Positions 12,596-57,900 of a stretch of 64,000 bases of DNA are shown here, in pieces. This DNA is from Cristatella mucedo (taxonomy: Eukaryota; Bryozoa; Phylactolaemata; Cristatellidae). How positions within the stretch are numbered: the first letter of the stretch is position 1; each line of letters starts with the position of its first letter. The notes beneath the pieces were generated by a model that saw only the letters and a list, made by a program, of their open reading frames with translations, searched no databases and had not been told where the DNA came from. Where the stretch lies: positions 757,501 to 821,500 of the forward strand of contig WPIO01000104.1 of the NCBI GenBank assembly GCA_009760855.2, given 5' to 3'. The translations under genes and the position numbers were made by a program.

Positions 12596-14185
12596 ATGTA
12601 ATGTAATGTAATGTAATGTATCTCCGTCAGTAACTCCAGAAAGTCATGAAGACCATGTGGGTGTTAAGCAGTAGAGGTTTGTATAGCGCACTCACCGCCT
12701 AAGCGGCTTTCGGTACGCATTCGGTACCTAACAGACTTTGTCTCACGCAACAAAGAGAAAGTGGGAAGCATAGCAGAGTTAGGAGAGCAGTTGAGGTAGT
12801 GAGTAGCATAGAAGTAGCAGTTCAGGACCGCTGAAAAAGATGTGCCATAGTCGGCAGTTGGAGAGTAGATGTCGTTGCGTAAGAATTGTGGAAGCGAGTT
12901 CCACAGTCTAGGACCTGCAGAGCTAAAGCTTCTGTCGCCAACTGTCTTTAAGCGGAGGAATGGGACAGCTAATTTATTGTCCTCACAGGACCTGAGGGCG
13001 CGAACAGGCTGAAACTGATGCAGCAGTTCAGCTAGGTATGAAGGAGACAAGCCGTGGTGGGCCTTGTGGGTCAGTGTAAGAACTTCGCTCTGTATCCTTT
13101 GCTCAACCGGCAACCATCCTAACTCTTCCAGCAAAGGTGACACGTGCTCAAACCGCTGGGACTTGAAGACCAGCCTTACAGCCATATTCATAGTCCGCTG
13201 TAGTGGCATAATAGCTTTCTTTGGCAGCCCAGCCAAAAGGGAATTACAATAATCAAGCCGAGACAGAACTAGAGAGCTAGTTAAATTTTTAACAAGCCAC
13301 TGTGTGAGACAGTTTCTAATCTTGGATAGGGATCGGATGTGATGGCTAGCTGTAGAGGCAGTCTTCTGAATGAAGCTTTTGAAATTGAGGCAGCTGTCGA
13401 ACACGACACCTAGATTACGAGCACGTGGTGACGGTCGCACAATAGCATCACCTATTAGAACAGCAAAGCCTTTTAATCCAGCCACACGCTTAGGGTGTCC
13501 TATGAGAAGCAGTTAGGTTTTATCGTCATTTAATTTCAGGAAGTTTTCCGACATCCAGGATCGAATATCGGCAAGGCAAGCATTCAGCTTCTCAGTTGCT
13601 GCAGCAGATTCCGACGGTTTAAATGACAAATACAACTGAGTATCGTCAGCATAGAAGTGATATCCTATTCCATGGGCCTTAATAACTTTTCCCAGTGGTT
13701 GCGTATAAATGGAGAACAGCAAGGGACCAAGTACAGACCCTTGAGGGACTGCACAGGTGACCCTTCTCATGTCTGAGACCTGACCCCCACACGACACGGA
13801 TTGAACACGATCAGACAAGTATGATTTAAACCATGCCAGTGCTTCGTCTGCCAGACCGATCGTTGTTCTCAATCGTTCAAGCAGAACTTCGTGATCATTG
13901 GTGTCGAAGGCAGCAGACAGATCTAGCAGAGCTAAGGCAGTGACATTCCCGTCGTCGTTGCCACGTAGAATATCATTGTTAACACGGAGGAGAGCAGTTT
14001 CAGTAGAGTGCAGCCTCTTGAAACCTGATTGAAATGTTTCTGACATTCCATTATTTTCAATATGTTCAACTAGCTGCTTAGCAACAATTTTTTCAAGAAT
14101 CTTTGATAAGAACAGAAGAAGGGAAACTGGACGATAGTTTGCTAGGGCCTGTGTCTAATCCAGGCTTTTTAAGAATAGGTCTAAC
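12596..14185 (-). mobile_element. Family B LINE inserted inside a family A copy
   Basis: Ends at the left in the reversed tail (ATGTA)n at 12596-12620. Reverse transcriptase pieces on the minus strand: 14046-13513 (AALLDLSAAFD-like block, [15 protein letters not shown]) and 13485-12664 (LDYCNSLLAGLPKKAI, LGWLPVEQRIQSEVLTLTHK). A single stop codon separates them in the same frame. It is 5'-truncated, about 1.6 kb long. Confidence 0.9.
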
Positions 14186-14670
14186 GATTGAGAGGTAGAA
14201 GTGAGACTGGGCGGTAGTTGCTTAAGTTCTCTTGGTCTAGTGTGGCTTTCTTGAGAAGTGGCCTGACTACAGCTTTTTTGAAAGGAGCTGGGACATGACC
14301 TGAGGCTAATGATCATTTATGATGTTATTTATGCATGGCAGCAGCAGATCAATGCGACGTAGGAGCAGGACAGTGGGAATAGGGTCCAGAGGACTTGTTG
14401 TCTTCTTTGATTGAGATACGAACTTTAGGACTAGATCACTAGTGACCTGCTTAAATGCAGACATTGAGGTGCAGCCAGGAACCGAGGAACAGCATTCTAG
14501 TGGGGAGTTTGTCATCGTAGGGATGGACTCCCTGATCTTGTCTATCTTCTGCACAAGGAATCAAGAGAAGCGATCGGCTAGATAATCACAAGGATCATCA
14601 GGTAAGTAGCTAATTTGGGAACGGTTGAGGAGATGGTTCATTGTCGACATCATATCGGCTTCCTCAAACT
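14186..14670 (-). mobile_element. Family A LINE, 5' part split off by the family B insertion
   Basis: Continues the A copy of 11045-12595: NHLLNRSQISYLPDDPCDYLA, SAFKQVTSDLVLKFVSQSKK and SPLDPIPTVLLL on the minus strand match the A copy at 41590-43865. Similarity fades near 14670, the probable 5' truncation point. Confidence 0.85.
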
Positions 14671-15042
14671 GCTGTCTACTCGAGTGTGGTTCTGTAAAGT
14701 GGTGCTGTAAAGAGGCATGAAGAGACGGAAAAAAGTGCAAATGGTACTCCAAATGTGGAACCCAATAATGGAATGCAGGTTCTGCCTGCCTGTTTCTACC
14801 AGAAGTGAGGCCCTCTATTCAGGACTTGCAAATACTGAGCAAATACCTCAACGTCGAGCCCTTGACCTTGGTCGCTATGGGGGAGCAACTTAACCAAGGG
14901 AAAAAATATGCAGCAGCAGTGCAGCCCCTGGGTTTAAGCAAAGGTGTAACATGGTGGCTTTTCACGACTTGGTGGGTGGGAGTCCTGCTGCAGAGGTCGA
15001 TCTCTTATTGACCACTGCAAGTGGTAGTGAAGGCTCCTCCAC

Positions 15043-15165
15043 TGCTACGTAAGATTGTTGATCAGTTTAGGCTGTTGATCAAATGCTACGCAAGATTGTT
15101 GATCAGTTTAGGCTGTTGATCAAATGCTACGTAAGATTGTTGATCAGTTTAGGCTCTTGATCGGC
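15043..15165. repeat. Tandem repeat, 41-bp unit x 3
   Basis: Copies start at 15043, 15084 and 15125 with TGCTACG and contain GATTGTTGATCAGTTTAGGC. They are almost identical, so the array is recent or homogenised. The flanking sequence 14671-15042 shows no gene. Confidence 0.92.
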
Positions 15166-15374
15166 TACCATCAGCTACATCTGCTTTTAGATCAGCGTAC
15201 CTTGCTTTCTATGAATGAATTGCCCGATGGCCACTGGCTTAAATTTTTGCCCAAAACTCAATGCAGCGAGGACTTCGCCCTTGAGTAGCGTTGGGAATCT
15301 TCAGATCTTCAGCTTGACTCTTCACCGAGCAGGAGCAATGCGGATAGATAGACTACCAGGTTTTAGGCAAATGC

Positions 15375-15640
15375 CGGGCGATGGAGCCGACTGTGGCCCA
15401 TCCTTTCCAGCAGTCCTGAGCTGCTACTTGCATGCTACTCACTACCTCAACTGCTCTCCAGACTCTGCTATGCTTCCCACTTTCTCTTTGCTGCGTGAGA
15501 TGGTCTGTTAGCTACCGAATGCGTACCGAAAGCTGCTTAGGCTGTGTGTACGCTATACAAAACTCTCGTGCCAAACCCCCACATAGTCTCTATGGCTTTG
15601 TGGAGTTACAGATGGAGGTACGTTACGTTACATTAGCGGC
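15375..15640 (+). mobile_element. Family B LINE 3' end
   Basis: Reads ATHYLNCSPDSAMLPTFSLL and then the B 3' UTR, ending GTTACGTTACATTA. A 5'-truncated copy of about 265 bp. Confidence 0.85.
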
Positions 15641-16252
15641 ACGAGTGATTGAACCATCAACTACCTAAAGACTAGGTAGAAACATATTGCTTGCACAACC
15701 TAGAAACTGGGTAAAAACGTCTGGGCTCCACGGCCCAGAAACTCGTACGTCTCACCTTCTCCTAGAGACTGTGCAAAATTGTCTTGCTCAGGTGGTCCCC
15801 ATCCCATGCATCAGCTTACCCTGCTCGATTGAGTTCAGCTGCTGCTGCCAGCTGATAATCTTGGAGGCCAAGTGACCGGATGGGAGTGCTCGAAAAACAG
15901 AAGGGCTGAAGAGTGGGTGGCAAACAAATAAAATACATCGACGCCAGTCTATGGTTGACATCTTTTTTGTGTGATTTATTGTGCAATAAATACAAATCGT
16001 CGGTAAAAAAGATGCCGCAATACCCAAGTCTGCATAACAATGTTGCGCGGCTGGGAGCTAGAAAAGATTCTGCCGGAAATGCCGTGGCACAGAAGCTGCT
16101 GCTGCAGCTTTAGCTGCAGCTGCTTGCAGGCTCTCATCAATCGGCTCCTACAAAGGAGCGCACCTCGCTAGCTCACCAATAGAGCTCCTCAGAGATCAGC
16201 TGATCTCTGGTGGCTGTTTGATATCGCGCACAAGCGTGTACACGCCCAATCT
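15641..16252. other. 3' flank of GGNBP2
   Basis: Contains the candidate poly(A) signal at 15975-15980. No other gene or element was recognised. Confidence 0.45.
15975..15980 (-). promoter_or_regulatory. Candidate poly(A) signal of GGNBP2
   Basis: AATAAA on the minus strand, 272 bases past the GGNBP2 stop codon. It sits in a small palindrome (ATTTATTG, TG, CAATAAAT), so the plus strand also carries AATAAA at 15985-15990. No closer canonical signal was seen after the stop. Confidence 0.5.
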
Positions 16253-29211
<12,959 letters not shown>

Positions 29212-29532
29212 GATGTCGAACTCGCAGATGTCAGCCAAAGCGTGTATCAATCAGATCCCAGATGGGTGGCCCGCCAGTGCACTCTTGACGTAGCAGCCCC
29301 CTTCTAAACCGGAGCCATATTAGGCATCTCACAAGTCTCTGAATGTACTGCAGCAGCAATAAATAGTTCGTATAGTTAGGCAAAATTTGATAAATTTTTA
29401 GGCAAAATTGTCTAAATGAAACTTTTAGAGCATTAAATCGTGCTATGCTTGCGTTAATATCCTCATATAGCGTTCATTCGAGATGCATTTTGTATTCCTC
29501 CGCTGAAGCTCGTATGACATTGACCTTTCATC
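29212..29532. promoter_or_regulatory. Putative bidirectional promoter between GGNBP2 and DDX55
   Basis: These 321 bp separate the two divergent start codons and must hold the 5' leaders and core promoters of both genes, unless non-coding first exons lie elsewhere. The stretch has no LINE, SINE or long microsatellite, which is unusual in this window. It contains CCATATTAGG at 29315-29324, a perfect CArG box, with CCGGAG just before it (Ets-like core), and a TGACG half-site at 29286-29290. The half nearest DDX55 is AT-rich. Start sites are not known. Confidence 0.65.
29315..29324. promoter_or_regulatory. CArG box (serum response element core)
   Basis: CCATATTAGG fits the SRF consensus CC(A/T)6GG exactly and equals the core of the vertebrate c-fos SRE. 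It lies 103 bp from the GGNBP2 start codon and 208 bp from the DDX55 start codon. Function is inferred; a 10-bp match can arise by chance. Confidence 0.45.
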
Positions 29533-51368
<21,836 letters not shown>

Positions 51369-51708
51369 AGAGTGAAGTCGGCCAGACACAGCTGGACGCT
51401 CGGGCAGAGAGAGCAGGGCGGCGCAGTGCAGGCCGCCGGGGGGGGGGGGCCGGCCAGCAGCAACAGGCCGTCTGAGCTCTGCCTGGCCCTGCCCTGCCTC
51501 ACACTGCCGCAAGCAGCAGCCGCTGCTCGGTGTGTGGTTTCTGCTCGGTGAGTGGCCGGGTTGGTGGCAGCTGCAAGTGACTGGAGCGGAGCACCTGACG
51601 CGGATCGCCTTCCCTCCCACCAATGGTGCGCAACAGCGACGGCAGATGGCACCCGGCCATCTCAACCACCGGTCTCTAGTCCCGGAGGTGGCGACTGCGA
51701 CCGACCGC

Positions 51709-51851
51709 TCAGTGGTATGCGCCTTCATCGTCGGTACGGCCGCCGGGGTCGCGCGACGTCAGAAAGTGGCGCAGCATGATGGCTGGAAAGAAGAAGAAAA
51801 AGATGAGTGAGGCAATAGTCGGTCGTGGATTCTCTCTCTCTCTCTCTCTCC

Positions 51852-51919
<68 letters not shown>

Positions 51920-54900
51920 GTCTCTCTCTCTCTGTCTCTCTCTCTGCCGCCCAAATTTGGCGATGGAGCGATGGGAAAGCTCACCTGTCGCGACCGAGAC
52001 GTTGAGCGAGTCCACTTCGGCTTGAGCTCCGGGCCAGCCGGCAATGCGGATCCGGTGCGTGCACAGGTCCGCCAAGGTCGGGTCGATCCCGCTCCCTTCG
52101 TTGCCTGCGTTAGAGCATTACAAGCCCGGGCTGTTTGTGTTTGTATGGTGGCGGCAGCAGCATCTGAATCGCCAGTGCTGGCGGTGGGAAGCTCTGACAC
52201 CTGACCGGTCCGGTGCTTGCCGCCGCCTGTGCGCCGGCGCTCTACGACACTCACCGACTACGAGCAGAGTGTTGCTTCGCATGACGAAGCTGCTCAGCTC
52301 GGCCGCCTGAGCGCCGCTGCCTCCCAGACGCTCGCCGGGCGCGGCTGCCGTGCCCACGACACTCCATGCCCTGGCGACCATGCCCTGCATGGGAGGAGAG
52401 ACGGTGTCGCGATGTCGGGAGCAGCGGCAGCAGTGGCTCGGACGCAATGCTGCTTCAGCTGGGCCGCCGCTGCGTCGGGCAAGCGGCAGCGGCGGGCCGA
52501 TGCAGCAGCTTGCCGGACGGCTGAGTGCGGTGGTGCCGGCAACAGATTCGACCCGTTCGATCGTCCTGTCATGCTGGGTCACGTCTCTAGCGCAGTCGTG
52601 TCGCTGTGCCGTGTACACGCTGCGCTAATACTGCACATTATACGTCGGTGCCCCGATGCAGTGTTGCAGCGCTTGCTCACTCTAGCAGTAGTAGCTGCAG
52701 CTCGTCCTGCTCCCGTAACCCTGCGGCCATATTTAGTGCTGCTACAGAGCACGGCCGGGCTGGCGAGTGGGTGTGGAACAGTGAAAGTGCTTTCCTAGGG
52801 ATGCATGCATCGTGGTGGTCGCTTCTAAATAAATAAATAAATAAATCCTAGCTGATTAAACAGCCTCTTTTTGTATAGCGACAGAAGAGCCTTTACTGCT
52901 ATCACCACTGCTTGCAGTGGCGATAAAGGATCGCCCACTGCAGGAATCGAACCCACGACCTCGGGACCGAGGTCGTGAAAGCAACCACCTTATCTAGTGT
53001 GCACCATGCTAGTGACATCCCGCTACCACGTGGTCACTCCTTGCTTCGAGTCAGCTCGAGCTCAAGTTGTCTCTCTCTCGGCGGGCACCGCTGAAAGCCG
53101 CGGATGTGAACTAGCAGGCGGCCGGCTGAATTAGCGAATAGCACGTGATAGCCAAGCTCAGGGAGCTGCAGTAGGCAAAGTGCCGTGGCCACCGGATCTC
53201 GGCAATAGGTCGTTTGGTCTGCACAAGATGTCAAGGTCAAATTTAAAAAAATTAATCTGCCTCGTCGTGGCCGTGCCTACGTGCATCACGAGTCTCTCGA
53301 GCGATGCAAGGATTGTAGGATGCTAGGGTAGTATGCCTGGTATCAGTTGGTTGCAAGCACTGTCTTGCACTTTCAAAACCCTGAAGTCGCCTGTACTTTA
53401 GCAGCACCTTAGGCCTAACTTCAAATACGAGAACCAGATTCCAACGACCCCGAAACATGACCTCTTGATTGATGCGCTCGATTCGTTGGGCTTTTGTCTG
53501 CAAGCACCGACTATAACACAAAACACAGTTATAGCTCTCAGAGAACTAAATCTCTCTCATTCAGGGCACTTTACGTATGCTAGATTGGAAGCATGCCAAT
53601 CAGTTATTAATAAAATGCACAGTGTACAGAGGCCTAAACATGCTAAGGACAATTCATACGGATCAGCAAATGCCACGAGGAACAAGTGCATTTGTTTAGC
53701 TTCTGTTTTTAAATGTCGTCTAATGGGGGGGGGGGCTGATGTTGTGACGTCAGTTAGGAGCGAGCTCCAATCTTTCGGAGCATGCCAACCAAAGGCACGA
53801 CGGCCTCTCAATGATTCCAAAGGTTGATTCGAGGATTCGTTGATTTCGACGACTTGAGTCAAGTAGAAAGGCATGTGGTACTATGCCTGATTGGCAAGGG
53901 GAACCAGTGCAAGTGCAAATTGGTGCACTTTGGCTAGTGGGGCAGTCACTATAGACAAATAAAAAAAAAATCTTAGCTAGTTTGACTGCCTCATTTGTGT
54001 AGCAGCAGAAGAAGAGCCTTAACGAGGGCACCAAAGTCACCAAAGCTTGCAGTTGGCAACAAAGGTGCTGGCCACTGCAAGAGTCGAACCCACGACCTCG
54101 GCAGTGGAGAGCGCACACTTCACCTGCGTCATCAGTCGTCCAGTGACAAGCCTGCAGAGTTTTGCACGAAGCTAAAGCACCTAGGTGCAGAGGTCAGAAG
54201 AACTGCCTAAGAAATGAGCTAACAGAAGTCGAGGCCTGGTGTCACGGAAACACGGACCAATTTGATGGCGGTAACTAGTTTAAGCCTTGAAGTATTTTTG
54301 CACTGGTATGAAATAAGTACTTTTAATTATAAAATAATATATGCTAATAACATTATATATATATATATATATATTAAGATATTTTTATTTTTTTAAGTAT
54401 TTTTATTCTATGTAAAATAAATATTTTTGCACTGGTATGAAGCTGCAAGGAAGAACACTTGACTGTGAACCCGACGTGGTCGTCTACCAAAAAGGTCACT
54501 TTGGAACAAGTTGCCTGTAAACCATAGAGGAAATATACTGGCAGAGCCGATTTTGAGGGGTAGCTTTTCAAGTTCTGACTTAACACTTATGTTTGGCCCT
54601 AACTACTAGTACGCTGGCAATGCAGTGCCTCTCACAGTGAAGCTCAGCAGTTAAAAACAGAGTATTGTGCAGCCAGCCACATGTTGGACAGTCGCCGGAC
54701 GATGACATCGGGCGCGAGACCTCAAGAGTGACACCTGAGCACGAACCTGAATGGTCGCAGTTGTATTGCAGCTGTACAGCTGCATGGCTTCCATAGCACC
54801 TGCGCTGGCTTTGCTGACGACAGGCGTCAGGGGACAGCTGCAAAAAGGCATGCTAATTACGACACGAAGTAAATAAATCGAACGCTGCGCGCACGCCAGC

Positions 54901-57900
54901 CGCGTCCACCGACGGCGATGCGTACCGGTCTGAGTGAGCGACGAGAACTCGATCCACGCCGAAGAAGTAGGCAGATCGCAGTATGGCGCCACAGTTCATC
55001 GGGTCCTTACAAAGAGGCGGCAGCGAGCACGCTAGATATTGATGCCACCACTTCAAGTGGAAAGCGAGACTGGCGGCAAATTGGAAGTCGCGCAGGCAAG
55101 GTACGTCACTTCAAGGACATCACTTGTGACCTCGTACTAAAGTTGATATCCCAATCAAAGAAGACAACTAGTCCTATGTACCCTATTGCCACTGTCCAGC
55201 TTCTACGATGTATTGATCTGCTGCTGCCATGCACAACTAACATAACTAATGTCATTAGCCTCAGGTCATGTTCCAGCACCTTTCAACAAGGCTATAGTCG
55301 GGCCACTGCTCAAGAAAGCTACACTAGACCAAGAGAAATTGACTAACTTCCGCTCAGCCTCCTTTCTACCGTTCCTATCAAGACAGTGGAACGAGTCGTG
55401 GCTGACCGGATGAACTCATATATTGAAACTTCAAACCTTGCCAGTGAGTTCCAATCCGGTTTCAGAGCTAATCACTCCACAGAGTCAGCATTGCTTCGGG
55501 TGTACAACGACCTACCTAGGAATACAGACTTAGGTCCTGCTGCCGACTATGGCACATCCTTTTCAGCAGTCCTGAACTGCTACTTCTATGCTACTCACTA
55601 CCTCAACTGCTCTCCTGACTCTGCTATGCTTCCCACTTTCTCTTTGTTGCGTGAGACGAAGTCTGTTGGCTACCGAATGCGTACCGAAAGCCGCTTAGGC
55701 TGTGAGTGCGCTATACAAAACTCTCCTGCGTAGCACCCACATGGTATTTATGACTTTGTGGAGTTACAGGCATAGATTCATTACATTACATTATCTGCTT
55801 GCTTTGCTTGATCTTTCGGCAGCTTTGATACTATCAATCACCAAGTCCTTCTTGAGCACATCTCATCTCGCCTGGGCATCACAGGAACTGCTCTGAAATA
55901 GTTCAGGTTCTATCACAGTGGGAGACTCCAGAGTATCGATGTGAATGGACAAAGATCATCCGATGAGCCTCTGAAATATGGGGTAGCTCAGGGCTCTGTG
56001 CTTGGTCCAGTTTTGTTCACGGTTTATACTCTTCCTCTTGCCGATGGGATTGCCAAGCACAATCTAGGCTTTCACTTCTAAGCAAATGAGACTCACTGTA
56101 TGTTTGCTTTGATCCCTCCCAGCCTTCGAGCACGTCGAATTCTCTCAACTCGCTGCATGCATTGATGACATCCGAACGTGATGACAGAAAATTCTCTTAC
56201 ATTGAATGATGATAAAACCAACTTACTAGTTATGGTCAAACCCAGCGTGATTCAGAAATAGGAAAGATCGACGCTCACAATTCGCTATACCAGCGTACGT
56301 CCTGTTGAATCTGCACGAAATCTAAGTGTCATGTTCCAAAATGACCTTTAATTAGACGACCACATCAGCTCTACAGTAAAGTCTGTCTACTTTGAGCTAC
56401 AAAACATTGCTATAATTCGGGCTTGTTTAGACAGGGATACCACATCTGCTGCATCCCCATGCATTTGTGACATCCTGTCTTGACTTCTGTAACTCACTGC
56501 TTGCTGGTCTACCGTCCTGTGCATTAAGGTGCTTACAGCTGGTGCAAAACTCTGCAGCTAGGCTTGTCTGTCGTGAGCGTCGCAGTTGCCACATCACACC
56601 AATTCTTGCCGACCTGCACTGGCTTCCTGTCAAGCAACGCATCGACTTCAAGGTTTTGTCACTCACTTCTCTTCATTGTCTGGCTCCAGCCTATCTATCA
56701 GATCTACTCCACACCACCTGGCAGGCTAAGCATCGTACCACCTGCTTTTTGGAATCTCGCTGTTTATCCATACCCTGTACAAATCTCAAATCCTTTGGAG
56801 ACCGTGCCCCTAGTGTGTATGCTCTCAAAGCCTAGAACTCACTCCCGACCTTTCCTGACTTGTCCACATTTAAAAAGAAACTAAACACGTATCTATTTAT
56901 GACAGCATTTAGAGGGTCCCTGTGATTCGTCCTTTATGTGCTTATACATGCTGATACTGTAGTATGCTGCCACTTACCATACTTACACGCTGACCATGTG
57001 AATGTCACCCTAACCATGTTTTTCTTGTTGTTTATTGAGCATGCTACTACCACTAACCATTCGATCGTGCTTCCTTTGCAGCAAATGTAAAGCGCCTAGA
57101 AAGAGATCGAGTTCTCTGAGGGCGCTTTATCAAGTGCACCATTACTATTATCAGTCCCGAGGTCGTGAAAAGCAAGCACCTTACTTAGTGAGCCATCACG
57201 GCTCACTGCCATACACACAAGTCTGTTAGATCAGCCTAAACGTTTTTGCAGCGATATGAGGTCAAGATATTATGGAGACTCTTTCATCGTGGTAGAGCTT
57301 AAATGCACCCGTTTAATACAGTATTTGGCAGGTCTCTGATTTGTTCCTCATGTGTACGTACCAGGTTATACTATGTCTGCTGCCTGCAGATGTTACCATC
57401 CGTCATTGGGTAATACTTTCTATTCAGCATCTGTAAAGTGCCTAGAAAGAGATACAGTTTTCCGAGGGTGCTATACAAACTTATAATAATAATAATAATA
57501 AAAATGCACTTGATAAAGCATCCTAACAGAGCTCAATCTCTTTCTAGGCGCTTTACATTTGCTGCAAAGAGAAAGGCGATTGAATAGTGAGTAATATCAT
57601 GCTTGATAAACAACATGAAAAACATGGTTAGGGGTGACACATGCACAGGGTCAGCATGCAAGTGTGGTTAGTGGTAGCATGCACAGTGTCAGCACGCATA
57701 AGCACATCAAGGACGAATCGCAGAGACCCATGAAATGATGCTGTCCTAAATAGGTGTTTTTAAGTTCTTTTTGAATGTGGTCAAGTCAGGGTATGTTCTG
57801 ACGCAAGTCGGGAGGGAGTAGGCTTTGGGAGCATACGAACTAAATGCACGGTCTCCTAAGGATTCGAGGTTTGTACGAGGTATTGGTAAACTATTGGATT

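Larger units (their letters stand above)
53525..54580 (-). mobile_element. Worn family A LINE, interrupted by a SINE and an AT-rich insert
   Basis: A reversed 3' end (CTCTCAGAGAACTAAATC) at 53530 and later GCAGAGTTTTGCACGAAGC and GAAGTCGAGGCCTGGTGTCA follow the A order. A SINE (53957-54145) and a 109-bp AT-rich insert (54313-54421) interrupt it. Confidence 0.65.

Noticed and set aside
15043-15165. CRISPR-like array
   Set aside because: The repeats are directly adjacent without unique spacers, and the DNA is animal; it is a simple tandem repeat.
52869-53016. Possible tRNA genes at the B-box-like sites (also 2140-2228, 24700, 39380, 60560)
   Set aside because: No full cloverleaf is present; heads are followed by a shared body and tail and occur in several copies, so they are SINEs.
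53034-53240. Minus-strand frame with LPELGYHVLFANSAG as an extra MRM1 exon
   Set aside because: It has a plausible acceptor, but exon 6 joins exon 7 directly in phase with the family spacing, and the similarity to the MRM1 region is weak.
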